Source: Hippopus hippopus (lineage: Eukaryota; Mollusca; Bivalvia; Cardiida; Cardiidae). From it: a DNA stretch of 64,000 nucleotides. Positions 52,396-62,938 of this stretch are shown here, in pieces (positions within the stretch are counted from its first letter, which is position 1; each line of letters opens with the position of its first letter). The notes under the pieces were generated by a model. It worked only from the letters and a program-made list of their open reading frames with translations. It did not search any database and was not told the origin of the DNA. Both the position numbers and the translations under genes were made by a program. Location of the stretch: positions 20,758,999 to 20,822,998 of the forward strand of contig OX328100.1 in NCBI GenBank assembly GCA_946811185.2. Reading direction: 5' to 3'.

Positions 52396-52560
52396 TAACT
52401 CTTTACCAATAGACAAATTTGGGCCCATTCAAATCCAAAGAACTTGCAGACGACAAACCAAATGTAGCTCAAATGGATGGATTTGCTATCAAAAGACAAA
52501 AAAAAAAAAGCATTGTTGGAAAAGGAGATTATCCCCTTTTGCCAGAGCGTGGCTAATTTG
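52396..52560 (-). mobile_element. family B / family C chimera
   Basis: Family B from TAACTCTTTACCAATAGACA to the left hairpin arm (TTGTTGGAAAAGGAGATTAT), then an abrupt switch to the C 3' end CCCCTTTTGCCAGAGCGTGG. Confidence 0.75.
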
Positions 52561-52738
52561 TATTCAGGAAATCCTGGAACGATTCCTCCTGGTCACGTGG
52601 GCGTGTCTTTGTTATTGCATGGCCCAAGTCTGGCTCGGTCGAAACCAAGGAAAGACTTGAAATAAGTGAGCTGTCCCGTGACAGTACTGAAATACTATAT
52701 AAAGAGGCGTAAAAATTTCAAACAAACACACAAAAATA

Positions 52739-53142
52739 TATGAGTCATGCCTTGTGGGAAAGGGTTTAATGCCTTTCGCACAAAATATCGACCCAGATCA
52801 GCCTGCGCAGGCTGACCTGGGCCGAAACTTTTTGCTTTCGGTCAATTTCCATCATGTTCAAGGACCACTCCAGTCCACCTCATGAATCAGCCTGTTGTTA
52901 GACAAAACGGACTTTTTTTCTGAGCGTTTATACAATACATTTTAATATTATGTGGCAATAAAGTTTTTTTTTGAGGGGGAAGCAGTGGAAGTAAAGAAGA
53001 AAAATAAATTAACAGGGCTGAAACAGAAAACACAATTAAGCTTTAGGTTTTTTCAACGATATATACTTGTATCTTTTGACAAAACAAACTCTATGGATCC
53101 ATAATTATATGACATTATTTTTTCTTGGTATAATTCACCATT
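52739..53142 (+). mobile_element. family C MITE, main part, with insertion
   Basis: TGAGTCATGCCTTGTGGGAA to 'ggtataattcacca'. The hairpin is a clean CCCAGATCAGCCTGCGCAGG/CTGACCTGGG. About 165 bases of AT-rich sequence (52915-53083) are inserted at 'gacaaaacggac', whose motif resumes at 'gacaaaacaaactctatgga'. Its 3' end is displaced to 53640-53670. Confidence 0.8.
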
Positions 53143-53440
53143 CAAATTTATTTCATGCTTTCCGGTAGGATATCGAGAAATAGCGGTGAAAATATTTTTC
53201 GATATTCCACGGGTATGACCAGTGAAAATACCGATTTTTATATTCTAGTTACCTAGGTAAAATGCGCGTGACTCACAACCAGATGGAAATTTGACGTCAT
53301 TTACCTTACATTTCTCGCGCTTGACGTAATATTGTAATGCGTTGCTATGCGGAGGGGGTACGCCACGGGGAATAACTGAAAAGACTGTACTGGATTTTGA
53401 TAAAGTTCCTCCCAGAAAGGGTTAAAAGCATGAAATAAAT
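53143..53440. mobile_element. element with ATTTATTTCATGCTTT terminal inverted repeats
   Basis: ATTTATTTCATGCTTT at about 53148 and its exact complement AAAGCATGAAATAAAT at about 53424 bound a 293-base segment with a GGTGAAAATATTTTTCGATA motif. Single copy here. Confidence 0.65.
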
Positions 53441-53441
53441 A

Positions 53442-53631
53442 GAATATTTGTTTTTTTCGGTGAAAGTTCGAAATTTATTTCATCTCGTGAACATCATCGG
53501 TAATATTTTCACGCGTGGCTGAACACCATCGGTAATATTTTCACGCGTGGCTGCGCCACGCGTGAAAATATTACCGATGATGTTCACGAGATGAAATAAA
53601 TTTCGATCTTTCACCGAAAAAAACAAATATT
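53442..53631. mobile_element. near-perfect foldback palindrome
   Basis: The left arm 'gaatatttgtttttttcggt ... cacgcgtggct' (53442-53520) and right arm 'agccacgcgtgaaaatatt'-type complement (53553-53631) pair almost without mismatch over about 79 bases. The left inner 32 bases are duplicated once (53521-53552), leaving an odd loop. The centre is GTGGCTGCGCCAC. Confidence 0.92.
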
Positions 53632-53639
53632 CTCTATAT

Positions 53640-53670
53640 ATTCAACCCCCTTTAACCAGACCATGGCCCA
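53640..53670 (+). mobile_element. family C 3' terminus, displaced
   Basis: AACCCCCTTTAACCAGACCATGGCCCATA closes the C element begun at 52739. Confidence 0.75.
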
Positions 53671-54074
53671 TATAAGTCTAGTTTTCAATCCCATGTGTTT
53701 ATACTGTATACAATGTATATGGAATGCGGGGAAGAAAGGGAATTCCTTGCTTGTTGCCAGAAGACAAGCCTGAAGAGCCCCAGTCTGGTGCTATTTTTGT
53801 TATATTCGAAGTTGGTCTAGGAAAAAATCCTCTCGAAATAACTAGATACACCTGCTGAAAGGCCCAACTGGAGCACTGAGAAACGGCATCCCTTCAATTA
53901 AGAAAACTACAAATTAACTGCGTGATTTGACATCTGAGTGGAAACAATTCATTGGCACTAAATCCGCGACTCCTAAAAACGATACCAGCCAAGCCGGGCT
54001 GTATTTTATTGATAATCGAATATATTCCGAGTTAATCTTTTAAAGTGCCTATCGCTACTGCAGTTGCTTTTGTG
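53671..54074. other. no feature recognised
   Basis: Spacer. Confidence 0.4.
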
Positions 54075-54140
54075 GCCGGTGAAGTTAAAGATCAGATTGC
54101 ACATAACTTGCAGTCTGATCTTGGGTCTAATCCTTGCGTT
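54075..54140 (+). mobile_element. family A hairpin fragment
   Basis: AAGATCAGATTGCACATAAC/TTGCAGTCTGATCTTGG with no termini. Confidence 0.65.
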
Positions 54141-54786
54141 CTGATGCAAGCCCTTGAAATGACCCTAAAATGGCAGATGTTTAGGTGTAACTTAAGAGCC
54201 TGAAAAGCTCAACAATTTGTGTTTTGCGCTCTGTCCACGTGACAGGTTTCTTTCCTTTGTAAAGAGAGAATTGACGAAGATCAAACTTTACGCTGAATTC
54301 TTTATTATTTTTTTTGCTTCTATACGTAGTTGTATTCCTTAATTAATCAACGCATTCAACACATTTAAAATCTGTAGAGATCTTAGAAACAATAGTTGAC
54401 GCCATGAATCTTTTCAGTTGTGCTGGACAAAGGTAAAGGGTTCGATCCTCTGAGATGCAGCTGGGCACTTTTTGTAAGATTGTAATATCTTTGACTTAAT
54501 TTGGTTGGGGAAAAACACGTTCTTATTAGAAAAGATCAGCCTTTAGTATAAGGTTGGAAATTGGTTTTAAAAGAGCCTTTTTATAATGCCACGGCCCTAC
54601 TTAAAACTAAGTGCCTTGAATTATGAAGTGAAGTGCTCAAGACAACCTACAGTGTTGCCGAATCTATGAAATTATAGTTTCCGCTTTCCTATTCATAAAG
54701 CACATGTTTATGATGAACTATAGATAGGACCTACAAACAACGGTTTTAGAAATTGGTAGGAATTCCAGAGAAGCGTTCTGGCTGTT
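54141..54786. other. no feature recognised
   Basis: Spacer between an A hairpin and a B copy. Confidence 0.4.
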
Positions 54787-55000
54787 TAACTGTTTACCGC
54801 ACGATCCCGAGTTTCAACAACCCTGAGGAAGAAGCTCTTTGAAAACATTGTGGGTAAAGGAGAAAATGCTGGTAACCAGCATTTTCTCCTTTTCCCACAA
54901 TGTTTTCTGCCATTTCAAAAGTTAATTATTTGTGCAACAATTAATTTGTCGTTTACAATCGCTTTTAAGTCGGACCAGTCTTGAATTTTATTGTTTGGGA
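54787..55000 (+). mobile_element. family B MITE
   Basis: TAACTGTTTACCGCACGATC start. Palindrome TTGAAAACATTGTGGGTAAA/TTTTCCCACAATGTTTTC nearly perfect. Ends 'attgtttggg'. Confidence 0.88.
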
Positions 55001-55070
55001 GAAGATGGTGGCTACCAGTATTTTCTTCTTTTTTCCACAATATTTTTAAAAACTATCTTCTTCACTGTCA
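55001..55070 (-). mobile_element. family B half element, abutting
   Basis: 'ggctaccagtattttcttct' and 'ttaaaaactatcttcttcac', starting at the hairpin tip and fused to the tail of the copy before it. Confidence 0.65.
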
Positions 55071-55083
55071 ATAAAGCACGAGA

Positions 55084-55352
55084 TGCACGGCCGGGTAGCT
55101 CAGTGGTTAGCGTATGTGGCTTGTAACCTGGTGGTTACGGATTCGATATCCGGTTGAGGCAAACTTTCTTTCCGGCGAATTTTGGCCTCTCACATCTGAT
55201 GCATGTGAGAAAAGTAGTCAGTGACTTCGAAAGAAAATTGTGTCAGTACCAGTGTGAAAAAAAAAACAGGAAACACATGCTTAGGTGCACTGACGGCCTA
55301 AGCTGTTAAAACGGTGTTAAACTCCATTACAATCAATCAATCATTTTAAAAG
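55084..55352 (+). mobile_element. tRNA-derived SINE (SINE-1), best copy
   Basis: GGCCGGGTAGCTCAGTGGTTAG is an excellent A box, followed by an anticodon-like TGGCTTGTAACCTGGTGG and B box GTTACGGATTCGATATCC. The body includes 'gtcagtgacttcgaaagaaa'; the 3' tail is (CAAT)n-like. The head would give Pol III transcription; mobilisation would need a partner LINE, none of which is seen. Confidence 0.85.
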
Positions 55353-55510
55353 TATGAAAAATATCGTGAAGATGACAATCTGTTATTGTGTGGTCAGTCC
55401 AAGTGTTAGTTGCTGGCAGAAAAATGGAATTTAAAATCAGGCTAAAAGTGAGTGAAAGAACGAGCGATCTGGCACTTTAAAACGTAGTTTCAAAATTCCA
55501 TAGTAGCATG
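55353..55510. mobile_element. family L foldback, one arm
   Basis: 'gtgaagatgacaatctgtta', 'gtcagtccaagtgttagttg' and 'atggaatttaaaatcaggct' match the arms of 16345-16715. Confidence 0.65.
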
Positions 55511-55770
55511 ACCTTTGCAATTTGAAATAATTCAAGATTTAATTTTGAAGGCTGGTTGGATAATGTAGCTAATGCGCAAAGTATTGCACTGTTCAATCGC
55601 CTGCAAAATGTAGCATTGTTTAAAAAAACCCATAAAGTCTGTATATATTTCATGGATTTCTTTTTTCCTGCCTACAGGTACGCAAATATTTCATAATAGG
55701 TCATATGTGCAGAGCGGTGCACTGGAAAAAATACATTTATCTCCATATAACAAGCATATACCTTACATAG

Positions 55771-55993
55771 TGCTAACACTTTGCCACACAGTCCAAGTTT
55801 TAGCGGCCCAGAGGAAAAGGCCTTTTGAAAACCTTGTGGGAAAAGGAGAAAATGCTGGTAACCAGCATTTTCTCCTTTTACCACAAGGTTTTCTACACTG
55901 TACGAGACCATTACAATCATTTCAGCTACATTTTATTTGTCGTCCACAAATGCTTTCGACAAGTCTAAAATTCTATCGTTTGGTAAAGAGTTT
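55771..55993 (+). mobile_element. family B MITE, full length
   Basis: Both hairpin arms share AACCTTGTGG/CCACAAGGTT, a paired change from the usual CATTGTGG. Ends ATCGTTTGGTAAAGAGTTTAA. Confidence 0.9.
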
Positions 55994-56624
55994 AAACAGA
56001 ACTGGCCGTGGTTCAGAAACCTTCAAAACTATCAAGTGCCCTAATGCCATAACTCGAATTGATTCGCTCACTGTTTGTGTGTAATAGCGCGGAAGGTGCA
56101 CATATTTCAGGCTTTCATAAATTACCCACTTCAAAGGGTTATTGCGCCATTTTGTTTTTATGAAGTCGACACGTAACGATCAAGAGCGCTGTTTGAAAGT
56201 CAATGACGCTATGTACCAAAGGTTAGACGAGGTCCTGAAATTAGATCCTTTAAATAGAGGGTCCGTGACACGAACCATTGTCTGCCTGTTCTTTCCAATC
56301 ATACTTTGGGCTTCCACAATTGATTTATAACTGTTTTCAAAATAGTGCTTTTTCACTTCAGCAAGATTTATGGCTTTTGCGTGATTTTCCGTAATTATGT
56401 TGATTTTTGTACTGTCAATCTTTCGGTCTTGGCGCATTATTGTGTGAAAAATGTGCATTTATAAATGTGTTACTTGTTAGTGCTTGAGATTAGCCAACTC
56501 CCTGTATTAATTCTTTTAACTCTTTCAATACCAACTTCAAACATTCTACTTTTTTTCCGAGTTCTTATAGTAGATATCTACTACTATTGAAGACAACTAT
56601 TGCCATAGTTCATAGTACTAGGTA
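55994..56624. other. no repeat; one short unexplained frame
   Basis: 56142-56330 plus holds a 62-codon frame with a hydrophilic first part (KSTRNDQERCLKVNDAMYQR) and a hydrophobic end. No support beyond appearance. Confidence 0.3.
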
Positions 56625-56665
56625 GCAGACGATGTAGATCCAAGATCAGACTGCAAGTTCTGTAA
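56625..56665. mobile_element. family A left half scrap
   Basis: GATGTAGATCCAAGATCAGAC TGCAAGTTCTG, stopping at the hairpin loop. Confidence 0.55.
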
Positions 56666-57438
56666 CAAAGTTACGACGTTTCACGCCTATTTGTTTGAGA
56701 TTGTGAAAAACTCATGTAATGATCAAGTAGAAAGAGGAGGGGATTTAACAAGAGCTATCGGATGATGTTCGACTTTTCGCATCGTTCTATGGAATTATTT
56801 CAAGTCGTTAGTAGAATTCGTTCTACTTTCTGCCTTTCTGATTCCTTTTCACTGGTGCAAAAGTATAACTTCTGTGGTGAACTTGCACCGGTCCAAACGT
56901 TTGTATTTCCATGGGAAATTATTTGAACAGTAATGCGGTTCTTCAACATTTAGCTCGGCCTGATTGCCTCCTAAGCGCGTGTACAATAATATTTGATTTT
57001 CCCTTAAGTAAAAGAGTTATGGACCGGACAGCAGTTTCTTTTCTTTTTTTAAGCAGTTCAAAGGGAGATAATTTTTAAAAACCAAGAAAAACCAGTATTA
57101 GTTCTTTTACTCTGCCCAGTGCCTTATTCGTCCCTCTGCGCTGAATTGATGACCTTCTATGGTTACAGGAGTTATAGCCCTAGCAAGTAACTTTAAGCCC
57201 ACGCCAACATGAAAGTTACTCGTATAGCTGGCAGTGTTCTGTGAATAGTCGAGCTAAAAACTGTGGTCTGCTGCAAGAGCTAACACAAGGCGTCTGCAGC
57301 ATGTATTGACTAAAGTAAAGAAAGGGAAAAACATAGGGAAAAATATCAATTTACATAAAAAAAATCCTTTTTAACCATTTATCAGACGACCATACGTTAA
57401 ATAAGGAAATGAAGAAAACGGTAAAAATATACTAGTAT
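56666..57438. other. no feature recognised
   Basis: A single B-like end 'tttaaccatttatcagacga' at about 57371. Confidence 0.4.
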
Positions 57439-57695
57439 GAGCCATGCTTTAACAAAAGGGCGTTTAATGTATCTCCGTAATGCATTTTTCTAAGCAAGTC
57501 ATGACATACTTATGGATCCTAATAATCAATTTTGTCTAACAACCTACTGAATCCTAAGGTATTTTGGTCCTTTGACATACAGAAAATTTACCAAAAGCAA
57601 AAAGTTTTGACCCAGATCATCCGGCGCGGACTGCGCAGGCTGAACTGAATCGATACCTTTTGCATATGCATTAAATCCCCTTGTCACAGAAAATG
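57439..57695 (-). mobile_element. family C MITE, full length
   Basis: GAGCCATGCTTTAACAAAAG to TGTCACAGAAAATGGCTGAT. Left flank is TA. Confidence 0.85.
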
Positions 57696-57719
57696 GCTGA
57701 TATCATTAATGAAATCTAT

Positions 57720-57775
57720 TTTAACTCTTCGCCAGACAGCAAAATGTTCAGCACGAGAAGGAAGAAAATGCTAAA
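57720..57775 (-). mobile_element. family B end fragment
   Basis: TTTTAACTCTTCGCCAGACAGC then a hairpin remnant 'gaagaaaatgct'. Confidence 0.5.
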
Positions 57776-57805
57776 AATATATCACGAATACAACCCCTTT
57801 GTAAT

Positions 57806-58029
57806 CTTTAACCAGATGAGAAAACGTTAGACCTGTCCAAGCTCAAAGCATTTGCAGACCACAAAAGGGAAATCGCTAATAGAAGTGGATTTATATTAAA
57901 AGAGCTAGAAAACATTGTCGGAAAAGGAGAAAATGCTGGTATCCAGCATTTTCTCCTTTTCCAACAATGTTTTCGAAGGCTATTGTCAAAAGGGTAGCTT
58001 AAAGGCAGGATTGGTTGGTAAAGGGTCAA
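57806..58029 (-). mobile_element. family B MITE, full length
   Basis: 'tctttaaccagatgagaaaa' to GATTGGTTGGTAAAGGGTCAA. Palindrome GAAAACATTGTCGGAAAAGG/CCTTTTCCAACAATGTTTTC around ATGCTGGTATCCAGCAT. Confidence 0.88.
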
Positions 58030-58190
58030 ATTGTAGACCATCGTGTCTGTGTGTTTTTTTCGGTGGATTACAAAAATGTCTTTTTTATTATTATAAATAA
58101 TGTCGTCTGTTCACGGTCTTGTGCTCTGTTCATTTTCATTTTGATGAAGTTTTGGTTAATAAGGTGATTTATGCGCTCATTACAATAATA

Positions 58191-58367
58191 TTTTAACTCT
58201 TCACTAGACAACAAAAATTTAGAATTGTCCAATCTGAAAGAATTTGCATGCGACAGATTCTGTGTTATACAAATGATGGGATTTGTCCTTGATAGGGTAA
58301 AACACTATGGGAAAACAAGAAAAGTTTTTAGGGTCTTTAAAATACGGGATTGTTTGACAAAGAGTTG
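58191..58367 (-). mobile_element. family B MITE, hairpin right arm deleted
   Basis: TTTTAACTCTTCACTAGACA to GGGATTGTTTGACAAAGAGTTGA. Confidence 0.8.
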
Positions 58368-58610
58368 ATTATTTACCAGACGACACAATTTTAGACTTGT
58401 CCGTTTTGAAAGCATTGGCAGATTACATTTTTAAGGTTAGATAATTTATTATGACTCAAGTGAAAAGATTTGTTTTCGAAAGAGTACAAAACATTGTGGG
58501 AAAAAAGAGAAAATGCTAGGTTTCAGCATTTTCTCCTTTTCTCACAATGTTTTCAAATGTCTTCTGACTCGTTATTTAAAACTCAAGATTGTTTGGTATT
58601 TGTAGGGTTA
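58364..58610 (-). mobile_element. family B MITE, abutting previous copy
   Basis: 'ttatttaccagacgacacaa' follows at once. The hairpin tip is altered to GCTAGGTTTCAGC. Ends 'ggtatttgtagggtta'. Confidence 0.82.
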
Positions 58611-58622
58611 CATTTACCTGGA

Positions 58623-58866
58623 TTGAAGTGTGCGCTAGAGCCGCGTGCACTTTGTAGGAGCATTTTGGCATTAGGACTTCCTGTTGGAAAAAGTTAATTG
58701 AAGACATTGTGGTACAGGGAGAAATGTTTTCTGATGAATCTCTATTGAAGTGTGCGCTAGAGCCGCGTGCACTTTGTAGGAGCATTTTGGCATTAGGACT
58801 TCCTGTTGGAAAAAGTTAATTGAAGACATTGTGGTACAGGGAGAAATGTTTTCTGATGAATCTCTA
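58623..58866. repeat. 122-bp perfect tandem duplication
   Basis: 58623-58744 and 58745-58866 appear identical base for base. Each contains 'gtgcgctagagccgcgtgca' and a B-like GAAGACATTGTGGTACAGGG. Confidence 0.95.
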
Positions 58867-58944
58867 TACATGGTTCCCTTCCAGTTGCACCAGCCAGTTG
58901 TGGGTCTGCTCTCTATCCGTCCGCGGGCCCGTTCGTGTCGTGCT

Positions 58945-58980
58945 TATTCTCTCTCCCTCCCTCCCCCCCCCCCCCCCCTT
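58945..58980. repeat. CT / poly-C tract
   Basis: TCTCTCCCTCCCTCCC then about 15 C. Confidence 0.9.
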
Positions 58981-59054
58981 TCAGCGTGGTTAAAATAGAA
59001 TGCTTTTTTCATTAAACCTTACCTGTGGAATAGATTTATGAATACTCCTCCTTC

Positions 59055-59328
59055 AGTTTTAAGCTAAGGTCAAGATCATGGTAACATTTAAAAAAAAAAA
59101 GGGACATAACTGTTTCAAAAAGTTTGATGGTTATCTGTCCTAGCTGATTTGGTTCCCGTTTTGATAGTTAACAACTTGTCCGAGTTTGAAGTAAATACCT
59201 TTAGTAGTAACAGGAAAATTATAAAATGTCGAAGTTTTTGCACGACGGCCTAAACGACGCAGACGACAATGACGACGCCAGGGCTATGACAATACCTATA
59301 GACGTTTTCTTCGAAAACAGCCGAGCTA
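59055..59328 (-). mobile_element. family H repeat
   Basis: 'gggacataactgtttcaaaa' to 'ttcgaaaacagccgagctaa', with the opening (minus 3') part replaced by an A run. Confidence 0.8.
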
Positions 59329-59492
59329 ATACGGGAAGAAAATGAATATCCTCGTTTCATCAATTAGAGAAGTTCATGAAACTTGGCATGGTTATGCAGA
59401 CATCCTTACTATACTGCTATGGTATGCAAGACTGATGGCTTAGTTGGAAAGAAAGAAAGACAAGGGGGGAGAGAGAGGGGGGTAAGGAAGTT

Positions 59493-59708
59493 GTTAAGTC
59501 TTTACCCTTATGACAAAATTTTAGACTGGTCAGAATTGAAAGCATTTACTGATAACATTTAAGAAGTTGCTTAAAAGATTATTTCTGTCTATGAAAAGGG
59601 AATAAAGGGAAGAAAATGTTGGTAACCAGCATTTTGTCCTTTTCCCACAATGTTTTCAAAAGCATTTTTCCTCGATGTCGTTAAAAGTTTGTGTATAGTA
59701 AAAGGTTA
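59493..59708 (-). mobile_element. family B MITE
   Basis: GTTAAGTCTTTACCCTTATG to TGTATAGTAAAAGGTTAA. Left hairpin arm shortened. Confidence 0.82.
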
Positions 59709-60059
59709 AATAAGAAAGTAACGAACGGTTTGTAGGAACAAACAATGACTGCAATCACTTTATCACTTACTTTTTTCCCAACACATTTCACTTTATTTTA
59801 AGACAAAGGGAAGTAGAATTTGAAATATGAGTTAGAGAATTTTAATAAGCAGGTGATTAATGAAAATTCTCTTAAAATCCCACGGTTTTGCTTTTTTTTT
59901 CGTTTTTCATTGTTGTTTGATAATTACCGGCGTGCTTCTGTGGGCATGAGCGTTTTTTTTTGGTCAACGTTACAGGATTTTTTGCCCTCCCCTTGGTTTA
60001 CATGTACATTAAAATCTGAATGATTCGACGAAAAATATTTCCAAATTACCACCAACCAC
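59709..60059. other. no feature recognised
   Basis: AT-rich spacer with T runs. Confidence 0.35.
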
Positions 60060-60150
60060 TAACCAATTACCAGACAATCCCGTGTTTAAATGATCCTGTA
60101 AAAGAAGCCTTTTGAAAACATTGTGGGAAAAGGAGAAATGCTGGTAACAC
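60060..60150 (+). mobile_element. family B left part
   Basis: 'accagacaatcccgtgttta' to GGAGAAATGCTGGTAACAC, breaking just past the hairpin tip. Confidence 0.7.
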
Positions 60151-60394
60151 AAGGGTTTTGTCCTCATTCAAAGCCGGAAACGACAACAGCGATTGCTCCA
60201 AAAGCGAAGGCCTCAAAAACATGCAATGCATTTTCTATCCGTCGTAATCGGTGCATCCTGAAGCCATCAGTGACGACATTTGGCATGAAGATATAAGACT
60301 GATTATAGTTTCATGAAATAAAAATGACTTTAGGTTAAAAACTGACTGGGAAAAAAAAAAACTGAAAACGAGTATAGATGTATACCTTTTCTTG

Positions 60395-60560
60395 ACTCTT
60401 TCACTGCCAAATATCTAAAATCGACTTTTTTCGAAGGCTGAAAAAATAGTAACAATCCACTAAAACTGAAATCGATTTTTTCATCTTTACCCTTACAGGG
60501 CTTTTCAAACTACAGGTGCTTTTGCGTGCAGTCTGATCTTGTATCTACACTGTCCGCTTA
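60395..60560 (-). mobile_element. family A' variant, degraded
   Basis: TTGACTCTTTCACTGCCAAA start and CGTGCAGTCTGATCTTGTATCTACACTGTCCGC at the right. The left hairpin arm is missing. Confidence 0.55.
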
Positions 60561-60639
60561 CCTGAATCAATATGGACCAAAGAAACGATTAAATTGCCAT
60601 ATTTTGGGTCTTATTTCTAGACTGAAATTGTCTGTCGGT

Positions 60640-60790
60640 TTATTAGGCTTATTAGGGGTAAAAAGCTTGGCCGAAAATGCGGGCAATATTGATCTAGACT
60701 GTCCGTTTTGTGCAGTCTCATCTTGATCTATGTCGTCCGCAATGACTCCTATTTGTGCATATGGCGCTGGAAGCATCAAAGTGTAGAAAT
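60640..60790 (-). mobile_element. family A' right half
   Basis: TTGATCTAGACTGTCCGTTT, GTGCAGTCTCATCTTGATCTATGTCGTCCGC and 'atatggcgctggaagcatca'. Confidence 0.55.
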
Positions 60791-60889
60791 CGACGAATAC
60801 GTCAAACAATTGTTTGACATAAACAATTTGAGTTACATAAAGGTATCTACGTAAAATACATTCAAGAGAGTTTTAACTGGAATAACTCA

Positions 60890-60975
60890 TGCAGACGAAG
60901 ACATTTTGAAGATCAAACTGCCTGTTCTGTGAAGCCTCATTTTTGATTACACTGTGCGCAAAAGCTCCTGTAACT
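60890..60975 (-). mobile_element. family A hairpin fragment
   Basis: AAGATCAAACTGCCTGTTCTG with a decayed right arm and 'gtgcgcaaaagctcctgtaa'. Confidence 0.5.
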
Positions 60976-61529
60976 CAACAGCTGAAAATTATTACCAATT
61001 AGTGTAAAGGGAGGTCACTCTTGCAAGCACAACATCTGACGATTCGCGGCAAATACTTCAAAGTTTCTGTAAATCATTTAAAAAAAAACGGTGGACTCTT
61101 TGTAAGGATACACTAAGACCTTTAATGCACATTTATTTAGTTCGTGTTCCGTCGGATGCACACCGACTCGTGTATCCTTTAGGTTGTTTTATTCGTTAAT
61201 TAATCTTACGTGTCATGTTAATACGCTGAACCTGTTTTCACTCTTTATACCAGGATGCCTTTTTGTACAGGGTAAAATCGAAGATCGGAACGAACAGAGC
61301 CCATAGTTTGCCTTTGCATGAATACTGTCTGATTGTTTATGAGCTGGGACAGCTTCTAAATTCTAAAGCATGGATTGTACACGTGACATATTTTGGTTTT
61401 CTTTTGTTCGCCGAAAATGTCAATTTGATGTATTTTGCATTGTTTTGGTTACGGATGAGCATCATCCCCCAAAACTTTATCAATATAGAGGAAATTCTAC
61501 ATGTATTTGATTCATTATCACACGCTGAA
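60976..61529. other. no feature recognised
   Basis: A 96-residue plus frame (61263-61553) is unremarkable and ends in a B remnant. Confidence 0.35.
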
Positions 61530-61625
61530 GTGGAAGACTTTGTGGGAAAATGAATTTATTCATAAATTCATGCGAAACTATTGTTACGATCAATATTTCC
61601 TTCCACCAAAATGTTTTCAAAAGTA
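61530..61625 (-). mobile_element. family B remnant
   Basis: 'gaagactttgtgggaaaatg' and 'ttccaccaaaatgttttcaa' flank an unrelated palindrome AATTTATTCATAAATT. Confidence 0.45.
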
Positions 61626-62234
61626 ATTAAGAAATGCCGCCTGCAGGTGGAAATGTATTATAGGAGGATCCTGTTATAAACTGAATATGGTTAATTCGAC
61701 AAAAAAAAGCACAGAAAATACCGTAGGCCCTACTTGACTGTGACGATGTAACTGTAATGTCAGATATGTTTCCATTTTCTGATTTGAATATAAGAATTTG
61801 AATGTGCATACATGCTCCAAAAAAAGAAGAAAAAAAAAAACTAGCTGATGAGGAAAACAGTCAACCTGTGTCTGTGTTGTACATTTATCACAAGGTTAGC
61901 GGCCCACGGAGACTTGTCTCTCTCTAAATGTCGTTTACGTGAAAACCGCACACGAATTTTCTCTCAAACAAAAATAGTCAACGCGAAATTTACGGCCCCG
62001 TTCCTTCGCAAGGAGAGACACAGAGAGAGACGGAGAGATTGCACTCTCATTTTTGGTCATTTTCTTTATTGTCAAAAAATAAAATTGAATACTGTTGAAC
62101 TTTGCTACGAGCTTGTGGTCTAACTTTCGTATAGACAATCAGAGGTTGCGATACGTAGGAAACATGTTAAAAAGGGAAGCAGCAGTTCTCAATGATCGTG
62201 TGAGGAATCAGAACCGTTGAAATATATATTTGCA
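61626..62234. other. no feature recognised
   Basis: Contains a purine-rich GAGAGACACAGAGAGAGACG patch near 62012. Confidence 0.4.
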
Positions 62235-62387
62235 AAATTTCCGACTTTGATAGGGTAGAAAACTTTGTGGAAAAGGGACAAAATGCTGGTCACCAGCATT
62301 TTCTCCTTTTTCCACCAAGTTTTCAAAAAACTGAAAGGCTTTTTGCCTACGCGTCGTTAAAACTCGGGATTGTTTGTTGTACAGTTA
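62235..62387 (-). mobile_element. family B MITE, left end missing
   Basis: 'tttgatagggtagaaaactt', hairpin tip GCTGGTCACCAGC, ends GGATTGTTTGTTGTACAGTTAA. Confidence 0.8.
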
Positions 62388-62480
62388 AGCGAGCTCTGTG
62401 ATGGTCCTTCGTTACTGTCACAGTTTACGTCAAACCAATCGTTTTTTGGAGAACCCGTATAAGCAACACGTTTTGATTGA

Positions 62481-62771
62481 TTACGTAATCATGCTGGTAT
62501 CCCTGAAACGAATGCAAAATTTCATGTCGGCAGTGACAGATCTGAGAACTGCAAAATACAGTGTACATGCCGTTTTATCAGAATATCTGACTATACATGT
62601 ATTTCGGATCTGGTAGATCAGTCAAAAACACATGACTACCTACAACGTCACTGTTTCCGTCCAGCTAATAATTTTTTTTTTTGGAAAGCCCGTATAAGCA
62701 ACACGTTTAGATTTTATAACATAATAATGCTGGAAATGCCGAACAAACAGAAAATGTCTTGTCGGCAGTGA
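62481..62771 (+). pseudogene. protein-like frame in repeat unit 1
   Basis: 97 codons open from after a TGA at 62478 to TGA at 62769. The core SDLVDQSKTHDYLQRHCF is followed by FWKARISNTFRFYNI. It has no early ATG. The corresponding part of unit 2 is in another frame and encodes nearly the same peptide, which argues that this was coding sequence before duplication. Family not recognised. Confidence 0.4.
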
Positions 62772-62938
62772 AAGATATACTGCGAAATGCTAGCCCTTTG
62801 CTCAGAATATCTGACAATATTTTGGATCTAGTAGATCAGTCAAAAACACCTGACTACCTACAACCTCAGTGTTTCAGTCAAGGTAATCACTTTTATCGGA
62901 AAGCCCGTATTAGTAAGTCGTTTGATCAGAAAATCTGA
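62720..62938 (+). pseudogene. protein-like frame in repeat unit 2
   Basis: 73 codons from after TAA (62717) to TGA at 62936-62938. It reads NAEQTENVLSAVKDILRNAS, LLRISDNILDLVDQSKTPDY and FYRKARISKSFDQ. The first part has the heptad-like hydrophobic spacing of a helix. It shares DLVDQSKT-x-DYLQ and KARISN/K with unit 1. No start codon and no splice sites were identified. Confidence 0.42.

Noticed and set aside
55088..55160. A true tRNA gene
   Set aside because: A and B boxes are good, but the acceptor stem does not pair and a SINE body and tail follow, with a second copy at 3541-3775.
56142..56330. 62-residue plus frame
   Set aside because: The hydrophilic part looks protein-like, but there is no start context, splice site or repeat-independent support.
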